Translations under genes and position numbers: made by a program | Part shown: piece by piece, positions 50,046-61,752 of the stretch | Layout of the letters: each line of letters starts with the position of its first letter | Position numbering within the stretch: the stretch's first letter is position 1 | Notes under the pieces: model-generated | What the model saw: the letters and a program-made list of their open reading frames with translations, nothing else | What the model was told of the DNA's origin: nothing | The model's database searches: none | DNA from: Closterium sp. NIES-65 | Taxonomy: Eukaryota > Streptophyta > Zygnematophyceae > Desmidiales > Closteriaceae | Assembly: GCA_948144175.1 (NCBI GenBank) | Contig: CANXME010000213.1 | Coordinates: forward strand, 1,054,001 to 1,118,000 | Reading direction: 5' to 3' | Length of the DNA stretch: 64,000 bases

Positions 50046-51639
50046 CGGATGCCCAGACATCCCGACTCCTCGATCGTACGCTGAGGCGATCGAGGGTCCC
50101 TACTCCTCTCAGTGGCAGTCGGCCATGGATGCAGAGATGGCTTCCTGGAAGTCCAGAGGCACCTACGTCGACGAGGTTTCCCCACCTGGGGCGAACATCG
50201 TCAGTGGGATGTGGATCTTCAGGGTGAAGCGGCCGCCGAGCTCTCCGCCTGTCTTCAAGGCGCGTTACGTGGCTCGAGGCTTCAGTCAGCGGCAGGGAGT
50301 TGACTACTTTCAGACCTTCTCTCCCACCCCGAAGATGACCACTCTTTGGGTGCTGCTGCACATAGCCGCTCAGCACGACTACGAGCTTGACTCTCTTGAC
50401 TTCAGCACTGCTTTCCTGCAGGGCAGCCTGCACGAGGAGATCTGGCTGCGCCGCCCTCCTGGCTTCACTGGGTCGTTTCCTCCTGGCACCCAGTGGAGCC
50501 TCCGGCGGCCAGTCTACGGTCTCCGCCAAGCGCCCCGTGAGTGGCACGACACACTGAGGACTACACTTGCGGCTCTTGGGTTTGCTCCTTCTACAGCCGA
50601 CCCGTCGCTGTTTCTACGCACCGACACCTCTTTGCCGCCGTTCTACATCATCGTGTACGTCGACGACCTGGTCTTTGCCACTGCTGACACTGCTGGACTC
50701 GCCCACGTGAAGTCCGAGCTGCAGAAGAGACACACGTGCACAGACCTGGGTGAACTGCGCAGCTACCTTGGCTTGCAGATCACCCGGGACAGAGCACAGC
50801 GCACCATTACCCTGAATTAGTCACACATGGTGCAGCAGGTCCTTCAGCGCTTCGGCTTCACGTACTCCTCGCCTCAGGCCACTCCTCTGTCTACTCGCCA
50901 CTCGCTCTTAGCTCTGCCTTCGGATGAGTCCGTAGAGTCGAGTGGCCTGTACCCAGAGCTTGTTGGCTGCCTCATGTACCTGATGACCTGCACACGACCT
51001 GACCTTGCATACCCTCTTAGCATCTTGGCACGCTATGTTGCTCCTGGGAGACACCGACCAGAGCACATGGCTGCAGCGAAGAGGGTGTTGCGCTACGTGT
51101 GCAGTACGTCGGGCATGGGGCTAGTGCTTGGAGGGCGATGTCGAGTAGTCCTCACAGGTCACGCTGACTCTTCTTGGGCTGACGACCAGGCTACGCAGCG
51201 GTCGTCACAGGGTTACACCTTCAGCCTTGGCTCCGACTCTGTTTCGTGGCGGTCTACCCGCTCGTCCTCTGTTCTCGGCTCAAGCTGTGAGGCTGAGATC
51301 TACGCAGAGGCCATGGCTGCACAGGAGCTACGCTGGCTCACCTACCTGCTGACTGACCTAGGAGAGCCGCCTCGTTCTCCTCCTGTTTTGTACGTAGACA
51401 ACAAGGCCATGCTGGCCTTGTGTCGGGAGCACAGACTGGAGCACAGAACGAAGCACATTGCTCTTCGCTACTTCCTGTTTCGTGAGCTGCAGCAGCGTGG
51501 TCAGCTCCGCCTCACCTACGTGGCCTCTGAGGCCAACACTGCTGATATCTTCACCAAGGCCCTTCCGCCTTGTGATCATCAGCGCTTCTGTACTGTGCTA
51601 GGTCTTGTGCCTACCTGGCCTCACTTGCTCACTTCTTGA
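50046..51639 (+). pseudogene. Copia H reverse transcriptase/RNase H
   Basis: After the frameshift: SSQWQSAMDAEM region, QRQGVDYFQTF, FLQGSLHEEIWL, IIVYVDDLVFAT (catalytic site whole, about 50652). A TAG at 50818-50820 replaces Gln in TLTQSHMVQQ. The same frame resumes from MVQQVLQRFGFTYSS through SSCEAEIYAEA and VLYVDNKAMLAL, ending LVPTWPHLLTS. Confidence 0.88.
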
Positions 51640-51849
51640 TCTTGTTTGTACTGTCTTCTTTCTATACCTGCCCTTGCTTGTTTTACCTTTATATATATGA
51701 CCTTGCATGTGAACTGGCCTTGTGGCCTTACTCTTGTGCTTGGACTGTATGGTGACTTTGTGATCCACCCTGAGCTTGCTTTGCTTTGTTTTGCTTTGCT
51801 TGACTGGTCTTGTGACCACTTGTTCTCCCCCACTTTGCCTATGGGGGTG

Positions 51850-51981
51850 TGTCAGAACATTATAGCTTATACATTTGTGTAGGCTGTAGTGGGGTAGCCC
51901 ATAAGGGGTACAACTTAATTAGGGTTAGTACTTGTACCCAACTGTTTCATAGTTCATCCATTCTATTCTCACTTCTCGTCA
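51850..51981 (+). repeat. Copia H 3' LTR
   Basis: 132 bp, preceded by the hairpin CCCCCACTTTGCCTATGGGG and GTG, and followed by duplicated CTGAC. Confidence 0.93.
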
Positions 51982-53049
51982 CTGACGGCAGAACGCTCGT
52001 CCCTGCAAAACGACCTCACACGAGCACAATCCCAAGCACCTGGCACTCAGATTCAACCCGCACCACAAACATCACAGCACAGAAGTGTGGGGCAGCCCGC
52101 GAGCGCCGCAAGTGATGGCGTCGTGCGCCATGACGGAGACGACGACCACGGCACGACACACCCCGACGCGACGAATGCGGCCAAGACTCAGCCTCAAGTC
52201 ACGATTTCAGTGCCGGCCGGCGGATCAACTCTTCCGTCCCTGATGCCGCTAAAGCCGCAGTGTCCACCATGCTTTGACCCAAGTCAGCGGGGTGGTCCTA
52301 ACGTCCAGGCGTGGCTCTTAACGTTGAACGTTTTCTTCGACGCGAACTACGTCTTGAAGTATACGGCAAAGATTCGTTACGCCGTGTCATTGCTGCGAGG
52401 ACCCGCCATGGACTAGTGGCGCGTCATCGTCATAAAGCCGGCGGACTACGCAACTCTACCGACAAGGGAAGGACAAACCAGACCCTGGGTGCCGTCTTAT
52501 TTCGTGGAGGTGCCCTAGTATCGCACGTGGGACGCGTGGTGCGCAGGTCTGCGTGCTCGTTTTGAGCCAATCGCGGCTTCGATCGCGGCGCGACAGAAGC
52601 TCCGCACTTGGCGCCAACTCGGTTCCGTCCAAGACTACACGAGCGGATTTCTGGCGCTATGCGAGCAAGAGGGATATATGCACGAGAGCAAGCGCATCGA
52701 CCGCTACATCGGCGGCCTGAAGCAGGACATCTCTCAGGAAATCCAGCTTCGCGGCGTCACCGACTTTCAAGAAATCCTCGCTATGGCGGAGAAACTTGAT
52801 TTCTTCCGCCGACCGAGACCGGGGTCCTACGGAAGCAGCCATTGGGGAAATCGGTCTCGTGGGACGAACGAGGGCGCTACGATACGTGCCGTCGCCGCAA
52901 ATGTCGCTGTCGCACCGTTCAAAGGGTGCTGCTTTGCGTGCAATCGACCGGGACATCGCAAGAGCGAATGCCCGGAAAACGCTAAGGGAAAGGGGGAAGC
53001 GGAGCAGCAGAAACAGACCAAGCAGCAGGGAAACGCTGGAAGTCAGTAG
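51982..53049 (+). pseudogene. Gypsy K gag, second part
   Basis: Resumes LTAERSSLQNDLTRAQ. Capsid motifs FDPSQRGGPNVQAWLLTLN and LRGPAMD follow, then a TAG at 52414-52416 where F has Trp (MDWWRVIV). A later frame gives YIGGLKQDISQEIQLRGVT, AEKLDFFRRPRPGS and an intact zinc knuckle CFACNRPGHRKSEC (52932 on), ending NAGSQ* at 53049. Confidence 0.85.
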
Positions 53050-53108
53050 CAGACAAGCCCTCTACTGACAAGTCACGCCGCTCGCCCGACCCAACCGACC
53101 CTCACCGA

Positions 53109-54643
53109 GTGATTGTGCCGGTTCACGCAATCGACCACACCCGGCCGAATAAGGAGGGTACTACGGTAGACAACCCCATACTGCTTAGTGGGAAAATCGG
53201 GACGGACTTAGTAAAAATCTTCGTAGACGGGGGAGCCAGCCACAGCCTCATCAACACTGCCACAGCACGAAAACTGCGACTGCCACTGGAAAGATGCTTA
53301 CCTGAGATTGACGCAAGACTGGTAGACGGCACGCCGCTGGCAACACGGGAACGCGTAGATCGGGTTCGGATTCGATGTGGGGGTAACTTCACATTTAGCT
53401 AGGAAATGCTCGCAACGACCCTCGACGGAACCGAAATTTTGCTCGGGCGTGATTGGTTGCGACGATACAATCCGCGAATCGATTGGACGATAGGTGACTG
53501 CGCCGTGCGAGTGAACGGTAACAACATCGCCTTACCTTGCTGGGGCTCACCTGAGTCTTCTTCGGTGCGAGTCAACGCGATCACGATGAAACGCGCCGTA
53601 GCGGCAGAAGCTGACGTGTACGCGGTCGACATTCGGGAAGCCGAGGCAGCAGACAAAGGAGGGGATTTACAGAAACTGCTGGCCGATGAACCGAGTGACC
53701 GAGCAGTACAGCGACATATTTTGAACGATTTACCGACGGGACTGCCACCTCAGCGACCGCACGACCACATGATAGAGTTAGAACCGGGGGCACAGCCAAC
53801 AGTACAGCGACAGTTCCGACTGACCCAACCCAAACTGGACGAATTGAGGAAGCAGCTTGATTACCTGCTCGAGAAGGAATTCATTCGCCCTAGTTCGTCG
53901 CCTTTCGCAGCACTGATACTGTTCACACCAAAAAAAATGGGGGATTTCGCATGTGCATAGATTATAGAGCACTGAACAGGGTTACCATCAAATTCCGTTA
54001 CCCCATCCCGCGAGCCGACGAACTAATCGACCAACTGCGCACAGCCCGGGTTTTCTCAAAAATCGATCTCCGCGGGGGTTACCACCAGATTCGCGTCAAT
54101 CCACCCGACTGCCCTAAGACCGCATTTCAAACACGCTACGGATCCTTCGAATACACCGTAATGCCCTTCGGACTGACCAACGCCCCCGCCACTTTTCAAA
54201 TGACCATGAACGAAGCTTTCCGCCCGCTCTTAGATAAGTGCGTCATAGTATACCTGGACGACATACTGATTTACAGCCCTGACAGAGCGCATCACTTACA
54301 GGACATCAAAGCAGTTTTTAAAATACTGAGTGAGAACCGCCTACTGACAAAAGCGTCTAAGTGTGAGTTTTTACAGGACCGCCTAGAATTTTTGGGACAC
54401 GATATTTCAGCTGCAGAAGTGGAAATAGACCCGAAGAAAATTGCAACGATTCAAGCATGGCACGCGCCGACCAACTTGGCCGAGTTGCAGAGTTTTTTTG
54501 GGGTTCGTCAACTACGTGCGCCGGTTCGTCCCCGACATGGCGAAGCTGACTGCCCCGTTGACAGACCTGCTGAGGAAGGGGGTTGAGTACATGTGGGGGG
54601 AGAAAGAGCAAGCTGCCTTCTCGGCCCTCAAAAACATTTTGTG
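53109..54643 (+). pseudogene. Gypsy K protease-reverse transcriptase, truncated
   Basis: Protease IFVDGGASHSLINTATARK (near 53221). TAG at 53400-53402 interrupts it, then ILLGRDWLRRYNPRIDW. RT entry LEKEFIRPSSSPFAALILF, with a frame change at an A run (53928-53936). MCIDYRALNRVT, SKIDLRGGYHQIRV, FGLTNAPATFQM and YLDDILIYS (about 54250) follow. Another shift at a T run (54494-54500), then LGFVNYVRRFVPDMA up to FSALKNIL, where copia I begins. RNase H proper is missing. Confidence 0.87.
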
Positions 54644-54774
54644 TGTCAGAACATTATAGCTTATGCTTTTGTGTACGCTGTAGTGGGGTAGCCCATATGG
54701 GGTACAACCCAATTAGGGTTAGTACTTGTACCCAACTCTTTCATAGTGCATTCATTCTCGTTCTAGTTTTCTCA
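54644..54774 (+). repeat. Copia I 5' LTR
   Basis: 131 bp, TGTCAGAACATTATAGCTTA ... TAGTTTTCTCA, of the H subtype. The PBS follows at 54775. Confidence 0.9.
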
Positions 54775-54889
54775 TGGTATCGAGCAGGTTCCCTCGTGGG
54801 AACAATTCCTACGGCCCACCAATTCGAATTTTTTTTTTCCTGCCCGGAGCGCGCTCAGTTCCTGCCCGAGTCGCGCTCCCCTCTCTCGA

Positions 54890-55790
54890 CCCTCTCGCGC
54901 CGCCTTAGCGGCTCCGTCGCGTCGCGCTAGAGGCCCCGTCGCGTCGCCCTCGCGGCCCCATCCCGTCGCGCCGCCCTAGCGGCTGCGTCCCGCCGCCCTA
55001 GCGGCCCCGATCCGCCGCCCTAGCGGCCGCATCGCCTACTCCTGCGGCCCCGGCGCCGCCCTTCCCGGCCCAGCCCTGCCTCTGCTGGCCCCGTCGCCTA
55101 GCCCTGCGGCCCCGGCGCCGCCCTTCCCGGCCCCGACGCCGCCCTTCCCGGCCCCGATCCGCTGCTCTGCGGCCCCGCCGCCTACCCCGCGGCCCAGGCG
55201 CCGCCTTTTCTCGGCCCCGACGCCGCCCTTCCCGACCCGGCCCACCTTCTGCTGGCCCCGTCGCCTACCTTGCAGCCCCGGCGCCGCCCTTTCCCGGCCC
55301 CGACGCCGCCCTTCCCGACCCGGCCTCGCCTCTGCTGGCCCCGTCGCCTACCTCTGCGGCCCCGACACCGCCCTTCTCTGCCCCGGCACTGCCCTTCCCG
55401 GCCCCGGCCCAGCCTATGCTGGCCCCGTTGCCCGCCCTTCCCGGCCCCGGCCCCGCCTTCACGCGGCCCCACTGAGCTACTGCCGAGCCGCCAGCGCCAC
55501 CCGAGCCGCCCGAGCCGCCGCGCCACCTGAGCCGCCCAAGCCGCCCGAGCCGCCAGCGCCAGCCGCCCGAGCCGCCCGAGCCGCCAGCGCCACCCGAGCC
55601 GCCCAAGCCGCCGCACCACCTGAGCCGCCCAAGCTGCCGTACCGCTGAGCCGCCCGAGCCGCCCGAGCCGCCGAGTCGCCGGGCCGCAGTTGCCGTCGAG
55701 CCGCCCGAGCCACCCGAGCCGCCGAGTCGCCGAGCCGCCGAGCTGCAGTTCCTGCCGAGCCGCCGAGCCGCCCGAGCCGCCCTGTCCGGT
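54890..55790 (+). repeat. Copia I leader repeats
   Basis: Imperfect GCCGCCCTAGCGGCCCC units (54900-55030), GGCCCCGACGCCGCCCTTCCC units (55040-55460), then CCGAGCCGCCCGAGCCGCCG units (55490-55780). Less regular than in H. Confidence 0.8.
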
Positions 55791-55856
55791 AAGAGAAGCG
55801 CCTCTGTCACTGCACTGCCCTTACCCCACTGTTCGCGCTACTAGTCTACTGCTGTC

Positions 55857-57718
55857 ATGGCTACCCCTAGTGTCCTCGCTTTTGACGCTGAGGGTCGGGC
55901 CATTAACTTTGACGTCTGGGTAGATGACCTACAGCTTTTCCTTCAGTGCGATAGGGCAGACGGTCTCTCCCTCTTTGACCTCACCTCTGGTGCCTCTCCT
56001 GCCCCTGCTGCTGATGCTGACGCCACTGTTCGCTCATAGTGGGCCACACGCGATGCTGCTGCACGTCTTGCTGTGCGTCGCCACCTGCCTACCTCTGAGC
56101 GTGAGCACTTTAGCCAGTACAAGAGTGCTCAGACCATGTACGACACTGTAGTTGCACGCTACTCCTCCCCCGCCACTGCTACACTGAGCCGCCTCATGCT
56201 ACCGTACCATTTATTGACCTTGATGCCTTTCCCACAGTCGCTGACCTCATTACGCACCTCCGCACTAGTGACACTCGCTACCGCGCTGCGCTTCCTGCTG
56301 ACTTCTGCGCCAAGAACCCCCCCCCCATGTACATCACTCTCTACTACATCGTCACCCGCCTCCCTGACTCCCTTCGCATAGTCAGGGACCACTTCCTCTC
56401 AATTTGCCCCACCACTCTCACCGTTGACCTCCTCGAGAAGGCCCTCCTAGCAGCGGAGAAGAGCATAGTCGCTGTAGGAGCCTCTCGTGGTGACCCTCGC
56501 ACCCCCATCTTTGAGGGGTGTTCCCCCTCCCCCCTTTTGCCCTCTGTTGCCTCTGCTGCTGCGGCCGACCTCGTTGGGCTTGAGTCGGCCGGTGCGGCGT
56601 CTACCCCTAGCGGGAAACGCCGCACCGGCAAGGGCAAGGGGGGCAGGGGCGCTGGAGGAGCTAGCGGGGGCGGTGGAGACGGCGGTGGAGGCGGCGGAGG
56701 GAGTGGGGGTGGCGGTGGGGGTGGTGGCGGGGGTGGAGGTGTCGGTGGCGGCTGTGGAGGCGGAGGCGCCGGCGGTGGCGGTGGGAGCGGAGGTGGCGGA
56801 GGTGGCGGCGGTGGAGGAGGCGGTGGCGTAGGAGGTGGAGCTGGTCGGGGTGGCGCTGCGCAGAGGGTCCGCTCCGGTGGTGGTCAGCGCCAGCAGCAGC
56901 AGCAGCAGCGCACTCGTGACATCCCCCCCCCTCAGCAGCTCCGTGAGTGGTACGCTGCACGCCAGCGGGGTGGGGGTACTCGTCCGTGCACCTACGTCCT
57001 ACGCACCGGCGACCGCGCGGGTGAGCAGTGTGGGGGTGCGCACTCCACCCAGCGCTGCTTTGGCTGCCTGACGGACGCTTGGCGTCACCAGTTCCCGGAG
57101 GCCACGGAGATCCCCCGCTGGGGTGAGCTGTCTAGGGCGGGAGTAGCTATCTTTGACCTTAACTTAGATGCTATTCTTGCTGCCATGTATGCTGTGACTA
57201 TTAGTGATGAGGGTGACTGTTACCGGTGTTTCCCGCCCGACCCGGGCATTGAGACTACTGCTCTAGGTACTGGTAAGGCTGCTGCTCTAGGTGCTAGCGA
57301 GGCTGCTGCTCTAGGTGCCAGTGCGTGTGCTTCCTCAGGTGCTGGTGAGTCCGCACTCTCAGGTACCGAGTCGGCTTCGGCCTCCCTCACCTTCACCCTT
57401 GACTCGGGGGCTTCTCGCTCCTTTTTCGAGACCGCACCACACTCACGCCGCTTGGTCGGACAGTTGCAGTCTCTCTGGCTGACCCCTCTCGGGGTCCTGT
57501 CCTTGCTCACTTCTCCACTGTCCTCCCATGTCCGGCGGCTCCCTCTGGCACCCTATCTGGTCTTTTACCTCCCCTCGTTCTCTACGAACTTGGTGAGTGG
57601 TGCTGACCTACAGGATGCGGGAGTTCACCAGCTGCACGGACCCACTGCACGGACGCTCGGACGGGCCGACACTTGGCCACGTTTACTCGTCGGCCGGGGT
57701 CGAGCCTGTACACACTGA
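55857..57718 (+). pseudogene. Copia I gag-protease
   Basis: ATG at 55857 (MATPSVLAFDAEGRAINFDV). TAG at 56037-56039, then a frame change near 56210-56220. From 56327 the frame is open: MYITLYYIVTRLPDSL, Gly tract (about 56660-56850), polyQ, QQLREWYAARQ, zinc-like CTYVLRTGD ... EQCGGAHSTQRC, AGVAIFDLNLDAI, protease LDSGASRSFF. A small deletion right after SFF shifts the frame, so the rest of protease is read out of frame. Confidence 0.85.
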
Positions 57719-59457
57719 CCACTGCGTCTCCTCCTGTCTATGCGTCTGGTCAGGTAGCTGCGTCGGGTCAGGTGTTTGCTGCAGCGTCCAGGTCTGGTCC
57801 TGAGTCTGCCCCCTGCTCGTGTCGCCTCCTGTCTCACGAGACTCTCCTCTGGCACCACCGCCTTGGTCACCCCTCCCTGCTCCGTCTCCGGGGCATGGCC
57901 TCCCGTGTCCTTGTCTCTGGTCTTCACCGGTCCCTCCCTCCCCTTCCTCCGGGGCCTGGCCCTACCTGCGTCCCCTGTGTCGAGGGATGGCAGCGGGCTG
58001 CCCCTCACTCCTCCCAGTTTCCTCCGACAGAGGCCCCGCTGCAAACGCTTCACATGGACGTGTGGGGCCCGGCCCGCGTCCGTGGACAGGGTCACGAGCG
58101 CTACTTCCTGCTGGTGGTTGACGACTACTCGCGTTACACCACAGTCTTCCCCTTGCACAGCAAGGGTGATGTCACTGAGGTGTTGATCGACTGGATCCGC
58201 GCAGCTCGTCTCCAGCTCAGGCAGAGCTTCAGCTCGGACTTTCTTGTTCTGCGTCTGCACTCTGACAGAGGCGGAGAGTTCTCCTCTGGCCTTTTGCGAG
58301 CCTACTGTCATGCGCGAGGCATCCGCCAGACCTTCACGCTTCTGGACTCTCCACAGCAAAATGGGATTGCTGAGCGCCGCATTGGCATGGTTATGGACGT
58401 CGCCCGTACGTCCATGATGCATGCGGCTGCCCCCCATTTTCTGTGGCCGTTTGCGGTTCGGTACGCGGCGCATCAGATCAACCTTCACCTCAGGGTCTCC
58501 ATGCCGGAGACCTCCCCAGCCTTGCTGTGGACGGGGAAGGTTGGGGATGCGTCTGCGTTCCGTGTCTGGGGTTCTCGGGCGTTTGTCCGCGACTTGTCTG
58601 CGGACAAGCTGTCCCCTCGTGCGGCTCCTTGCGTCTTCCTTGGCTTCCCCCCTGACGCGCCTGGGTGGCAGTTCTACCACCCCACCTCTCACCGTGTTCT
58701 GTCCTCCCAGGACGTCATCTTTGACGAGTCGGTCCCCTACTACTGCCTCTTCCCCTACCGCACTCCGTCCCTCCCCCCGCCGCCGCTCTTCCTCGTACCA
58801 GGTCCCCCCCCGGTAGACCCCCTCCCCCCTCAGGGTTCAGCCCCTTCAGGTGTGTCCCAGGTAGACGCAGTCGAGCCTATCGAGGTCACTGGTTACTCTG
58901 GTGCTGCTGAGGGTGCTGGGCCTGGGGGTGCTTACTCTGGGGGTGCTGAGCGTGTGGGTGCTACGCCTGGGGGTGCTGAGGCTGGGGGTGTTGAGACTGG
59001 GGGTACTGAGACTGGGGGTACTGAGCCTAGGGGTGCTGAGCCTGGGGGTGCTACGCCTTGGGGTGCTAAGCCTGGGGGTGCTACGTCTAGAGGTACTGAG
59101 CCTGGGGGTGTGGAGCCTGAGGGGGCTGGGCCTGCTCGTGTGGCGTCTGGCGGTGCTGGGCCTGGAGGTTCTTCGGGTGCTTCGTCTCGGCGGGAGCCAC
59201 TCTCTCCACAGGAGCTGCGCGAGTGGTTTGCCCGGCGCTGGAGGCGTACTGCTGGAGCTGGAGGTTCTTTGGCTGCTGAGGGTGCTGGTGCCGCGGGTCC
59301 CGGAGGTGCTTGTAATGGAGGTACTGGAGCTGCTGGGCCGGCGGGTGCGACTGGTGTTGGAGCTGCTGAGGGTGTTGGTGCTGAGCCTACTGCTGTCGGA
59401 CCTGGAGGTTGTGCTACTGTAGGTGCTACTGGTGCTGCTGGAGGTCCTGGAGCTTGA
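57673..59457 (+). pseudogene. Copia I integrase and linker
   Basis: Zinc module LLWHHRLGHPSLLRL ... CVPCVEG; core HMDVWGPARVRG, LRLHSDRGGEF and SPQQNGIAERR, with the acidic triad present. GKVGDASAFRVWGSRAFVRD follows, then the linker with GGAEP/GGTET units (58900-59130) and REPLSPQELREWF. The frame ends at TGA 59455-59457 in the Ala/Gly-rich part. The C run before VDPLPPQ has eight C here and ten in G. Confidence 0.87.
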
Positions 59458-61407
59458 GGTGCTGCTGGCGCTGGTGCTGCCGCTGGGGGTGCTGGTGCTG
59501 TCCCTGCTCTGTCTGGAGTCGCTGAGCGGCCTCGGCCGTACTTCGTTCCGCTCCTTCAGCAGGTTCTTGGTCTCCCGCCTTCTACTGGTCCTCCTCCTCC
59601 TCTAGAGTGTCCACAACCTGTCCTGTCACAGTTACAGTTACCGCCGGCCTCCCCACTGCCTGCTCCCTCTCCCTACACTGGTCCTACTGGAGGTCTTACT
59701 GAGCGTCGTGAGCCTGCGTCTCGCCCTGCGTCACCTGTCCGTGCTGCTCAGACTAGTGGTCGCAGTTCGCGTCAGCGTCCTCCTCGTGTCCCTGGCACGC
59801 AACTGGATGTCTCTGCGTCCGTCCACTGCTCCTCTGCGTGCCCCTTTGCCTTCTCCTCCTGAGTCCTCTCTTCCTACTCTTGCCGACCCGGAGTCGGACT
59901 CTCTTCATGCTGCCAGTCCTACTGTCACGCGTCTCCTTGCTACTGTCGTCATTGACCCTTCTTTTGAGTCCACTGCTGCGTCTGCCCTCGTTGCTGAGCT
60001 CGTCGACTTTGCTGCTCACTGTCGTCTAGACTACGCTGCTAGTCTTGTCGCTGAGTCTGAGTCTGTCTGTCCTCCGTCCGTCGGGGTTGAGTGTGCCCTT
60101 GGCACGGACGTCCTTGAGGACAGGCAGGAGGAGTTCCAGTGTCTGGCTGCTGCTTCACCTCATCTCGTGTCCGTACTGCTTACCCCTGAGGGAGACCCGG
60201 ATGCACTTGACATCCCAACTCCGCGCTCTTACACGGAGGCGATAGAGGGTCCCTGCTCCTCTCAGTGGCAGGTACTATGGACGCAGAAATGGCTTCCTGG
60301 AAGTCCACAGGCACCTACGTTGACGAGTTGCCCCCACCTCGGGCGAACATCGTCAGTGGCATGTGGATTTTCAGGGTGAAGCGGCCGCCAGGTTCTCCGC
60401 CTGTCTTCAAGGCGCGTTACGTGGCTCGTGGCTTCAGTTAGCGGCAGGGAGTTGACTAATTTCAGACCTTCTCTCCCACCCCGAAGATGACCACTCTTCG
60501 GGTACTGCTGCACATAGCTGCTCACCATGACTACAAGCTTCACTCTCTTGACTTCAGCACTGCCTTCCTGCAGGGCAGCCTGCACGAGGAGATCTGGCTG
60601 CGCCGCCCACCTGGCTTCACTGGGTCTTTCCCTCCTGGCACCCAGTGGAGCCTCCGGCGGCCAGTCTACGGTCTCCGCCAGGCACCGCGTGAGTGGCACG
60701 ACACACTAAGGACTACACTTGCGGCTCTTGGGTTTGCTCCCTCTACTGCCGACCCGTCGCTGTTTCTGCGCACCGACACTTCTTTGCCGCCGTTCTACAT
60801 CCTCGTGTACGTCGACGACTTGGTCTTTGCCACAGTTGACACTACAGGACTAGCCCACGTGAAGTCCGAGCTGCAGAAGAGACACACGTGCACAGACCTG
60901 GGTGAACTGCGCAGCTACCTTGGCTTGCAGATCACCCGGGACAGAGCACGCCGCACCATTACCCTGACTCGGTCACACATGGTGCAGCAGGTCCTTCAGC
61001 GCTTCGGCTTCACGTACTCCTCGCCTCAGGCCACTCCTCTGCCTACTCGCCACTCGCTCTCAGCTCTGCCTTCGGATGAGTCCGTAGAGACGAGGGGCCC
61101 GTACCCAGAGCTTGTTGGCTGCCTCATGTACCTGATGACCTGCACTCGACCTGACCTTGCATACCCTCTTAGCATTCTCGCACGCTATGTTGCTCCTGGG
61201 AGACAGAGACCGGAGCACATGGCTGCAGCGAAGAGGGTGTTGCGCTACTTGTGCAGTACGTCGGGCATGGGGCTTGTGCTTGGAGGGCAGAGTCCAGTGG
61301 TCCTCACTGGGCACGCAGACGCTTCTTGGGCTTACGACCAGGCTACGCAGCAATCGTCACAGGGTTACACCTTCAGCCTTGGTTCCGGCTCTGTCTCGTG
61401 GCGGGCT
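59458..61407 (+). pseudogene. Copia I reverse transcriptase/RNase H, cut by J
   Basis: RT N-terminal block MSLRPSTAPLRAPLPSPPES. Frameshift near 60276, and two nonsense changes near 60437 (FS*RQGVD) and 60458 (D*FQTF). An open frame from 60487 holds FLQGSLHEEIWL, LVYVDDLVFAT (about 60797) and TGHADASWAYD. It ends inside SLGSGSVSWRA at the J target. The RNase H end lies beyond the window. Confidence 0.87.
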
Positions 61408-61540
61408 TGAGAAAATGTGAACGAGAAAATGGATGAACTATGAAACAGTTGGGTACAAGTACTAACCCTAATTGGGTTGTACCCCCTATGGGCTACCCCA
61501 CTACAGCCTACACAAAAACATAAGCTATAATGTTCTGACA
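61408..61540 (-). repeat. Copia J 3' LTR
   Basis: 133 bp, TGAGAAAATGTGAACG ... TAATGTTCTGACA; the H/I subtype on the minus strand. Confidence 0.9.
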
Positions 61541-61752
61541 CACCCCCATAGGCAAAGTGGGGGAGAACAATCGGTCACAAGACCAATCAAGCAAAGCAAA
61601 GCAAAGCAAGCTCAGGGTGGATCACAAAGTCACCACACATTCCGAGCACAAGTTCAAGGCCACAAGGCCAGTTCACATGCATGAATATATATATATATAT
61701 AAAGCTAGACAAGCAAGAGCAGGTGTATATATTTGTAACAGTACAAGCAAGG

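Larger units (their letters stand above)
44284..51981 (+). mobile_element. Ty1/copia element H, full-length but mutated
   Basis: LTRs 44284-44415 and 51850-51981, both 132 bp with 5 differences, mostly C/T or G/A transitions. The 5-bp duplication CTGAC places the insertion inside gypsy K gag. PBS TGGTATCGAGCAGG, leader arrays, whole polyprotein region, 3' domain and polypurine hairpin are present. Two frameshifts and two stops disable it. Older than G by LTR divergence. Confidence 0.93.
51982..54643 (+). mobile_element. Ty3/gypsy element K (right part)
   Basis: Continuation after copia H: rest of gag, protease, RT and the start of RNase H. Cut at 54643 by the copia I LTR; TTGTG (54639-54643) is the expected left copy of that target duplication, with the partner beyond the window. 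Confidence 0.85.
54644..61407 (+). mobile_element. Ty1/copia element I, 3' end removed by element J
   Basis: 5' LTR, PBS TGGTATCGAGCAGG, GC-rich leader, gag, protease, integrase, linker and RT/RNase H up to GSVSWRA, where copia J has inserted. Several stops and frameshifts. Sits in gypsy K. Confidence 0.9.
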
